Source: JAPWJZ01 sp964575605
GTDB taxonomy: Bacteria; Pseudomonadota; Alphaproteobacteria; Micavibrionales; UBA2020
Reading direction: 5' to 3'
NCBI GenBank assembly: GCA_964575605.1
Contig: CAZNRN010000005.1
Location: 91,029-155,028, forward strand
DNA length: 64,000 bases
The notes below the pieces were generated by a model. The model worked only from the letters and a program-made list of their open reading frames with translations. It searched no databases and was not told the origin of the DNA. Below, in pieces: positions 58,055-64,000 of the stretch. Positions within the stretch are counted from its first letter, which is position 1. Each line of letters opens with the position of its first letter. The position numbers were made by a program, and so were the translations under genes.

Positions 58055-59377
58055 TCAGGCTTTATCTTTGACCCATGAGGCGGCTTCGGCCTGTTTCTGC
58101 TCGCCGCTTGCCATATTCTTGACCTCGTGAGGCTGGCCGTCCTTGAAGGGCGGGAACCAGACATAGGGGATGCCTTTCTTTTCGGCATAGGCCAGCTGGT
58201 TCTTGATCTTGGCGTCGCGGTGGTACATCTCGACGTTATAGCCCTTGGTGCGCAGCGTATGGGCGGTAGCGGTCGCTTCCGCACGGCGCGCCTCGTCGGG
58301 CAGGACCACCAGCACTTCTGTAGGCGCCTTTTTACCGGGCTTGATCTGCCCCTGGTCAAGCAGCAGGCCAAAGAGGCGCGTCAGGCCGATGGACACGCCG
58401 ATGCCGGGCAGCTTCTGGTGCGTGAAGGATCCGGCAAGGTCGTCATACCTGCCGCCGCCGCCGATCGACATCGTGTTCTTGCTGTCGCGGAAACGCGCTT
58501 CCAGCACCGTGCCCGTATAGTAATCGAGCCCGCGTATGATGCCGAGGTCGGCGACTACGCCGCCCTTTGGCAGGTGCGAGAGGTTGTCGGTCACGAATTT
58601 CAGCTCGTTCACGCCTTCGGTCAGCAGGTCCGACGTCACGCCCAGCGCCATCACCTGTTCGGCGAAGCTGCTGTCGGTGGTCTTGATGTTCACAAAGGCT
58701 AGTGCCTTTTGCGCGACTGTATCGGGGACGCCTGCTTCGGCCAGCGTTTTCAGCACGCCGTCGGGGCCGATTTTATCGAGCTTGTCGAGCGTGCGAGTCA
58801 CGACGCCGGGGTCGTTGATGCCAAGGCCGGCAAGGTATCCCATGATGATCTTGCGGTTCGAAATGCGCAGCTCCACCGGCGGGATGCCGAGTTTCTCGTA
58901 AGCCTCGAACAGCACCGCGGGCAGCTCCGCGTCGAAGTGCAGCGGCAGGTCGTCGATGTTCACGACGTCGATATCGCACTGGTAGAACTCGCGGTAGCGG
59001 CCTTTCTGCGGGCGCTCGCCGCGCCACGATTTCTGCATCTGGTAGCGCTTGAAGGGGAAGGTGAGCGCGCCGAAGTGCTGCGCCACGTAGCGTGCCATGG
59101 GCACGGTCAGGTCGAAGTGGAGGGCAAGGCGCGCTTCCTTGTCGCCTTCTTCCGCATGCAGGCGGGTAAGGGTGTAGATTTCCTTTTCCGTCTCGCCGCC
59201 CTTGGCGGTCAGCGCGTCGATTTCCTCGATCGCGGGGGTTTCGATGCTGCAATACCCATAGCTTTCAAACACGGCGCGGATTTTATCCAGCCACTCGAGC
59301 TCGACCGCGCGGTATTCGGGCAGCCATTCGGGGAAGCCGCTGACGGGTTTCGGTTTGTACACTTTGTTGTCGGACAT
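58055..59377 (-). CDS. hisS: Histidyl-tRNA synthetase
   Basis: The 440-aa class II synthetase starts with GFPEWLPEYRAVELEWLDKI. It has motif 2 around MQKSWRGERPQKGRYREFYQ, the histidine-A signature LGIIRGLDYYTGTVLE, motif 3 in LPGIGVSIGLTRLFGL, and a C-terminal anticodon domain (about 345-430). It charges tRNA-His; its substrate tRNA gene is at 30425. The divergent 59483 gene starts about 105 nt away. Confidence 0.95.
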   Translation of the reverse strand: MSDNKVYKPKPVSGFPEWLPEYRAVELEWLDKIRAVFESYGYCSIETPAIEEIDALTAKGGETEKEIYTLTRLHAEEGDKEARLALHFDLTVPMARYVAQHFGALTFPFKRYQMQKSWRGERPQKGRYREFYQCDIDVVNIDDLPLHFDAELPAVLFEAYEKLGIPPVELRISNRKIIMGYLAGLGINDPGVVTRTLDKLDKIGPDGVLKTLAEAGVPDTVAQKALAFVNIKTTDSSFAEQVMALGVTSDLLTEGVNELKFVTDNLSHLPKGGVVADLGIIRGLDYYTGTVLEARFRDSKNTMSIGGGGRYDDLAGSFTHQKLPGIGVSIGLTRLFGLLLDQGQIKPGKKAPTEVLVVLPDEARRAEATATAHTLRTKGYNVEMYHRDAKIKNQLAYAEKKGIPYVWFPPFKDGQPHEVKNMASGEQKQAEAASWVKDKA

Positions 59378-59482
59378 ATGGAATTGCCTGCTAACGGGGG
59401 ATTAACGGATATGTCATATCCTTAACGCAGAGGATAAAGAATAAAGGCCTCGAAATAAACCGAAAACCTGAGGGCGTTTTAT

Positions 59483-61207
59483 ATGCCTAACCTGTCGTTC
59501 CAGGCCATTTTCATCATCCTGTGCTGCCTGATGGCCGCGGGAATTACCGCCATGCTGGTCCTGAACCAGCGCAAGCTGGACGCGCGCCTCGCCGAAAGGC
59601 TGGCGGCGACGCAAGTGACGCAGGGTAGCGCTTCGCCCGGCCCGGCTAGCGGCGCGCCGCCGGAAAAACCCGCCGACATAAAAAAGCAGATGGCGGATTA
59701 TTATTTGCTGCTGATGGCAGAGCTGCCCCCGGAAACCAGTCCCACGATGAAGATATTGATAGATTTGATGGAGAAGGAGAAGCTTCCGCCGTATGTGGTT
59801 GTGGAGGATGCGGGGCCGAAGTCAGCCCGGCTGGCACCGCTAATCGATCGGGAAACATTCGATTTGGTGCCCGCTTACCTGCCAAACGTTGACCCCAGAA
59901 AAACCTGCCGTGGCGGCCCCAAAGGAGTGTCCCGGCTGTTGCTGGGGCGGGATAACAAGCCCGACGAATACCAATGCTCATCTGGCAACAATTTCTGGGT
60001 CACGCTTGGGGGAGACGATGTGATCGAGCATTCTAACGGTTTGAAAATCGTCAATCCGGGAACGGGGAACGATAAAATGGAACTCCATCACGGCACCAAG
60101 GTCATCGTGCTGGAAAAGGGTTGGGGTAAGGATACCCTGAATGGCGAATGCACCCGGGAGAATACGAAGGAAAAGGAGCTGACCTTCAAAGGGGTTCCCG
60201 CTACGTGGCCATTGAAGTTCAAAAGCTCGATCGTCTTCGGCCCTGGTGTTGCCCCCGCAGATCTCTATTGGGCAGGGCATCAGCTGACGCACAGGAACGG
60301 CCAGGATATGCTGACGTTCAATGATTCCGTCTGTTACAACTTTATTTTCTCGGAACCGGGTGTGCTGCAGGAGCCGCCCCCTGTGCCCCACCCGATTGGG
60401 GAATGCCTGACCAGCCTTGGCAGAATTGGTCAACCCAGCAATCCGGACAGTCCGGATCTGGGCACCTTGGGGCCGATGGGGCAGAGTGCGCGCGGCACAT
60501 TAATGATGGACAAACTCGGAACGGCTGGCGGCCCTACGCGGGCTGACTTCAGCCAGAACAGCGCCTGCGGCGACGCCGGCACGACGAAATTGCTGAACCT
60601 GACAAGCGCCCTTGGCACACGTGGGCCGGACACCATCGTGTCAGGCCCCGCGAACAATTATTTCGACGGCAGGGAAGGGCCGGATGCCTACGATATGCGT
60701 TTTGACGGCAGCGACGATACCATCAGCGATTCAGGGCTTGATGCGGCTGTTGACCAGGTAAGGATATTCGAACGCGAGGAAGATATCGTTTACGTGCGAA
60801 AAGGCATTGACCTCTTCATCCACAACCGGCGGAAGGCCGGCACTATCAAGGTGTCGAACTGGTTCAATGGCGAAACATTCCCCATCGAGGAAATTGTCTT
60901 TTATGAAGGCGTAAAGCGCCACAGGCTTGCACCCGCCGAAGTCGCCGCAAAACTGGTGGCTGCAGCACCCGTACCGAACCCGCAGTTTGAAGAACCATTG
61001 CCCCCCAACACTATTGCCATCCGGAATACCAACCCCGCCCCGATCCAGGGTATCCCTTTCATTGATGGCGGTGCAGGCGTAGATACAGTCACCATCAATG
61101 GCGGGCCTCGCACGACTTTTGACGAGGCGACTGGTCTGGTGTGCGATGGCAATAAATGCAGGCAGCTCCGCAATGTCGAGCGCTTGCAAATTAACCGCGG
61201 AAGATAA
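59483..61207 (+). CDS. Membrane-anchored protein with degenerate RTX-like repeats
   Basis: The 574-aa protein has one N-terminal membrane helix (about 8-27, AIFIILCCLMAAGITAMLVL) and a short linker. Two regions resemble hemolysin-type calcium-binding repeats: about 165-290 (VTLGGDDVIEHSNG, NPGTGNDKMEL) and about 375-478 (LGTRGPDTIVSGPANNYFDG, FDGSDDTISDSG). The second is followed by TIKVSNWFNGETFPIEEIVF, as in RTX C-terminal domains. A third weak unit follows near 528. RTX proteins are usually secreted by type I systems; an anchored form is unusual. Seven or more Cys may form disulfides. Confidence 0.65.
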   Translation: MPNLSFQAIFIILCCLMAAGITAMLVLNQRKLDARLAERLAATQVTQGSASPGPASGAPPEKPADIKKQMADYYLLLMAELPPETSPTMKILIDLMEKEKLPPYVVVEDAGPKSARLAPLIDRETFDLVPAYLPNVDPRKTCRGGPKGVSRLLLGRDNKPDEYQCSSGNNFWVTLGGDDVIEHSNGLKIVNPGTGNDKMELHHGTKVIVLEKGWGKDTLNGECTRENTKEKELTFKGVPATWPLKFKSSIVFGPGVAPADLYWAGHQLTHRNGQDMLTFNDSVCYNFIFSEPGVLQEPPPVPHPIGECLTSLGRIGQPSNPDSPDLGTLGPMGQSARGTLMMDKLGTAGGPTRADFSQNSACGDAGTTKLLNLTSALGTRGPDTIVSGPANNYFDGREGPDAYDMRFDGSDDTISDSGLDAAVDQVRIFEREEDIVYVRKGIDLFIHNRRKAGTIKVSNWFNGETFPIEEIVFYEGVKRHRLAPAEVAAKLVAAAPVPNPQFEEPLPPNTIAIRNTNPAPIQGIPFIDGGAGVDTVTINGGPRTTFDEATGLVCDGNKCRQLRNVERLQINRGR

Positions 61208-61213
61208 GGTAAT

Positions 61214-63067
61214 TTAATGCAGCCGCTTTTTCTTCGGCGCGTCGCCTTTTTCGGCGAACAGTTCGGCCAGTTTTTCGGTGATGGCGCCGCCCAGTTCCTC
61301 GGCGTCGACCAGCGTCAAGGCGCGCTGGTAGTAGCGGGTGACGTCATGGCCGATACCGATGGCCAGTAACTGGATAGGCGTCTTGGTTTCGATCCAGCCG
61401 ATCACGCGGCGCAGGTGTTCCTCCAGGTAATTGCCCTGGTTGGCCGAGAGGGTGGAGTCGTCAACGGGCGCGCCGTCGGAAATGACCATCAAAATCTTGC
61501 GCTGTTCCGGCCGCGCCATCAGCCGCGCCTGCGCCCAGAGCAGCGCCTCGCCGTCGATGTTTTCTTTCAGCAGGCCCTCGCGCAGCATCAGGCCGAGGTT
61601 CGAGCGCGCATGGCGCCACGGGCTGTCGGCGGGTTTGTATATGATATGGCGCAGGTCGTTCAGGCGGCCGGGTGAAGCGGGCTTGCCGTCCGACAGCCAT
61701 TTTTCGCGTGCCGAGCCGCCCTTCCACGCGCGCGTGGTGAAGCCGAGGATTTCCACCTTCACGCCGCAACGTTCCAGCGTGCGCGCAAGGATATCGGTGC
61801 TCATCGCCGCAATCGTAATCGGGCGGCCGCGCATCGAGCCCGAGTTATCAATCAATAACGTCACCACCGTGTCGCGGAATTCGGTTTCGCTTTCCTGCTT
61901 GTAGCTGATCGGCCAGTAGGGATTGGCGATGGCGCGGGAGAGGCGGGCGCTATCGAGGATGCCTTCCTCGAGGTCGAACTGCCACGACCGCGTCTGCTGC
62001 GCCATCAATTTGCGCTGCAAACGGTTGGCAAGGCGCGTAATCACGCCCTGCAAATGCGTCAGCTGTTTATCCAGCATCTTGCGCAGCTTGGCCAATTCCT
62101 CCGGCTCGCAGAGGTCCTTGGCATTCACGATTTCATCGAATTGCGGGGTGTAGATTTTATATTCGGCGAACAGCTGGTCCTTGCCGCTGTCGCGTCGTGA
62201 ATTGCGGCGCTCTTCCTGCTCGCCCGCGTCTTCGCCGTCCTGCAGTTCCTCGAGGTCGTGGCCGGCCATGGCCTCGGCGTCCTGCTCCGACATCTCGCCG
62301 GTCTGTTCTTCCTCGCTGACGCCGACGGGCGGGGCGGATTTGGCGGCGTTTTCTTCCTGCGCCTTTTCCTGCCCTTCGGATTTCTGCTCGTCCTTGCTCT
62401 CGCCGCTGTCGGGGTTCGGCGGCGGCTCGGCGGGGGTCGAGTGCATCTCCATCTTCTCGATCAGCTGGTGCGAGAGTTTGGCGAAGGCTTCCTGGTCGGA
62501 CAGCGATTTTTTAAGCGTCTCCAGCCCGTCCTCGCCCAGATGGTCGCGTACCCATTGCTTCCAGACCTTGATGACCTTCTGCACTTCCTTGGGCGGCTTG
62601 CGGCCGGTAAAGCTTTCGCGCGCCATGTACCGCAGCGCCTCGGCCAGCGGCGCGTCCTCCATGCCATGCACGTTTTCCAGCTTTTGGCGTTTCGCGTCAT
62701 TGCGCAGCGCCGCTTCGAGGTTCGAGGCCACGCCCGGATAATCGGCGGTGCCCACCGCCTCGATCCGCGCTTCCTCCAGTGCCTGATACGCCGCCCGCGC
62801 GCGCGCGTCGCCGGGGATGAATTTCTGGTGCAGATTCGCGTCGTGGTAATGCAGCTTAAGCGCGAAAGTATCGGCCAGCCCGCGGATCAGCGTCGCCTCC
62901 GCATCCTCCAGCGACTTCGGCAGCGAGGGCAGGCGGATGGCGTTATCCGACATCTCCACAATATGCCCGCCAAATGAAACTTCCAAATCCTCACGCCCGG
63001 ACAGCGCCCGCGCGGTCGACTGCGTGGCGTGCTTGAAGTTCTCTACGGGGTCGTTGGTGTCGGACAT
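61214..63067 (-). CDS. cobT: Aerobic cobaltochelatase subunit CobT
   Basis: The 617-aa protein has the helical N-domain (LPSLPKSLEDAEATLIRGLA), a long acidic middle (about 215-295) and a C-terminal VWA domain (about 395-600) with MIDAS motif DNSGSM. CobT with CobS and CobN inserts cobalt into hydrogenobyrinic acid diamide in the late-insertion cobalamin pathway. The stop lies 7 nt from the convergent RTX-like gene. cobS is upstream on the same strand, separated by a small membrane-protein gene. Confidence 0.93.
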   Translation of the reverse strand: MSDTNDPVENFKHATQSTARALSGREDLEVSFGGHIVEMSDNAIRLPSLPKSLEDAEATLIRGLADTFALKLHYHDANLHQKFIPGDARARAAYQALEEARIEAVGTADYPGVASNLEAALRNDAKRQKLENVHGMEDAPLAEALRYMARESFTGRKPPKEVQKVIKVWKQWVRDHLGEDGLETLKKSLSDQEAFAKLSHQLIEKMEMHSTPAEPPPNPDSGESKDEQKSEGQEKAQEENAAKSAPPVGVSEEEQTGEMSEQDAEAMAGHDLEELQDGEDAGEQEERRNSRRDSGKDQLFAEYKIYTPQFDEIVNAKDLCEPEELAKLRKMLDKQLTHLQGVITRLANRLQRKLMAQQTRSWQFDLEEGILDSARLSRAIANPYWPISYKQESETEFRDTVVTLLIDNSGSMRGRPITIAAMSTDILARTLERCGVKVEILGFTTRAWKGGSAREKWLSDGKPASPGRLNDLRHIIYKPADSPWRHARSNLGLMLREGLLKENIDGEALLWAQARLMARPEQRKILMVISDGAPVDDSTLSANQGNYLEEHLRRVIGWIETKTPIQLLAIGIGHDVTRYYQRALTLVDAEELGGAITEKLAELFAEKGDAPKKKRLH

Positions 63068-63097
63068 GATAGCGAGTTCTCTGCTTTCTAATGTTCA

Positions 63098-63412
63098 CTA
63101 TTTATCGAAGAACACAAACCATAAAAATACTGATAGCAGCCAAAATGAGAGCGAAAGTGTTATAAAAGCGAGAATTTTGACAACAATGTTTGTTGTGGGC
63201 TCTCTAAGGTCAGATGTTCGGCGCCTAAACATTCTATAAGATGCAATCGAGGCAGAAATTAGCGAAAGTATGGGAGCTGCGACTAACAGTAATGCACCAT
63301 CCCATCTGTTGCCGTGATTAACAAGAAGCGCCATAAAGAAACCAAAGAACGAGGCGGGCACAAGAACAAGAAGGCCTGCGATGCAAACTACGGCTGCCTG
63401 AAAGTCTTTCAT
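63098..63412 (-). CDS. Small membrane protein between cobS and cobT
   Basis: The 104-aa product has three hydrophobic segments (about 5-30, 38-56 and 82-101) and a basic loop RMFRRRTSDLRE between the second and third. The DNA is clearly lower in GC than cobS and cobT on either side. It has no known domain. It lies 30 nt upstream of cobT and 25 nt downstream of cobS, all on the same strand, so it is likely co-transcribed. It may be a recent insertion. Confidence 0.6.
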   Translation of the reverse strand: MKDFQAAVVCIAGLLVLVPASFFGFFMALLVNHGNRWDGALLLVAAPILSLISASIASYRMFRRRTSDLREPTTNIVVKILAFITLSLSFWLLSVFLWFVFFDK

Positions 63413-63437
63413 GAAAGGCGGGCCTCAGAATACGTGT

Positions 63438-64000
63438 TTAATCCTCTTTCACCTTAACCAAAGCCCGGTCAAAGCACCGCTGGTAATATTCCGAAACAAT
63501 CGATTTTTCCAAATCGTCGCATTTGTTCAGGAAGGTCAGCGTGAAGGCGAAATCGGTGTCGCCGAGGATCTGCGTGTTTTCCGCCCAGTGGATGACGGTA
63601 CGGGGCGACATGACGGTGGAGAGGTCGCCGGCCATGAAGCCTTTACGGGTCAAATTCGCCATGCGCACCATGGAGGAAATGGTCTTGCGGCCTTCGTCGG
63701 TTTTGAACGCGGGCACGCGCGCCAGAACGATATCGATCTCCTGTTCGGCGGGCAAATAGTTCAGCGTCGCGACGATGTTCCAGCGGTCCATCTGGCCCTG
63801 GTTGATCTGCTGCGTGCCGTGATAGAGGCCCGTGGTATCGCCAAGGCCGACCGTGTTGGTTGTCGCAAAGATGCGGAAGGCGGAATGGGGGCGGATGACC
63901 TCGTTCTGGTCGAGCAGGGTCAGCTTGCCCTCGCTTTCCAGCACACGCTGGATCACGAACATCACGTCGGGGCGGCCGGCGTCGTATTCGTCGAAGACGA
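63438..64000 (-). CDS. cobS: Aerobic cobaltochelatase subunit CobS, C-terminal part
   Basis: The reading frame is open to the window edge; about 187 residues are visible. It begins in the Walker B region (VFDEYDAGRPDVMFVIQRVL) and continues with FRIFATTNTVGLGDTTGLYH and WNIVATLNYL, as in MoxR-type AAA+ ATPases of the CobS family. CobS powers cobalt insertion with CobT and CobN. The start and Walker A lie outside the window. A small membrane-protein gene and cobT follow. Confidence 0.92.
   Translation of the reverse strand, partial: VFDEYDAGRPDVMFVIQRVLESEGKLTLLDQNEVIRPHSAFRIFATTNTVGLGDTTGLYHGTQQINQGQMDRWNIVATLNYLPAEQEIDIVLARVPAFKTDEGRKTISSMVRMANLTRKGFMAGDLSTVMSPRTVIHWAENTQILGDTDFAFTLTFLNKCDDLEKSIVSEYYQRCFDRALVKVKED

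Overview
The window looks like a chromosomal segment of a GC-rich alphaproteobacterium. The strongest evidence is the block erpA / dgt-argS-SPOR-dATPase-nagZ-scpA-scpB-tatABC-serS-surE-pcm-LysM/M23, a gene order typical of Alphaproteobacteria. A glnB-glnA pair behind a sigma-54 promoter, the tig-clpP-lon neighbourhood and the aerobic cobaltochelatase genes cobS/cobT agree with this. The family cannot be fixed from sequence alone. Several small ankyrin proteins and many lineage-restricted exported or membrane proteins suggest a poorly sampled group.

Layout. 1-12.1 kb: mixed single genes, including a cupin, a metallo-beta-lactamase-fold hydrolase coupled to a frameshifted nucleotidyltransferase, a CHASE-PAS-GGDEF diguanylate cyclase, a histidine phosphatase, a MarR-GNAT fusion, exonuclease III, an ankyrin protein and a membrane-anchored zincin-like protein. 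12.1-26.6 kb: the conserved core block, tightly packed with many 4-bp overlaps, covering nucleotide pools, aminoacyl-tRNA synthesis, cell-wall recycling, chromosome condensation (ScpA/ScpB with very long acidic tails), Tat export and protein repair. 26.6-34.3 kb: a large proline-rich exported protein, NAD(P)HX repair, tRNA-His, glnB-glnA, an exported two-domain protein and YciA. 34.4-42.7 kb: parE, a small exported protein, exported MsrB, mnmE, a lower-GC patch of small orphan genes with TTG starts, a 164-bp inverted-repeat element, two small proteins sharing a C-terminal tail, exported MsrA and tRNA-Leu. 42.7-48.9 kb: trigger factor, a long ClpP paralogue, ClpP and Lon. 48.9-55.4 kb: an accessory block (two ankyrin proteins, a second zincin-like protein, a Nudix hydrolase, a HAD phosphatase, orphans) that separates clpX from clpP and lon. 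55.5-64 kb: clpX on the other strand, sufE, hisS, an RTX-like anchored protein, cobT, a small membrane protein and the 3' part of cobS.

How the genes fit together. Protein quality control is concentrated here (Tig, two ClpPs, ClpX, Lon, exported MsrA and MsrB, Pcm). Export is represented by TatABC, and MsrB carries a twin-arginine-like signal. Nitrogen control is shown by the -24/-12 promoter of glnBA. Fe-S assembly is represented by ErpA and SufE.

The least explained material is a set of small proteins of unrelated body type that end in a similar basic K-P-L-x-(L/I)-K tail, two HExRH zincin-like proteins, and the accessory block after lon. No rRNA, CRISPR array, integrase, transposase or complete insertion sequence was seen.
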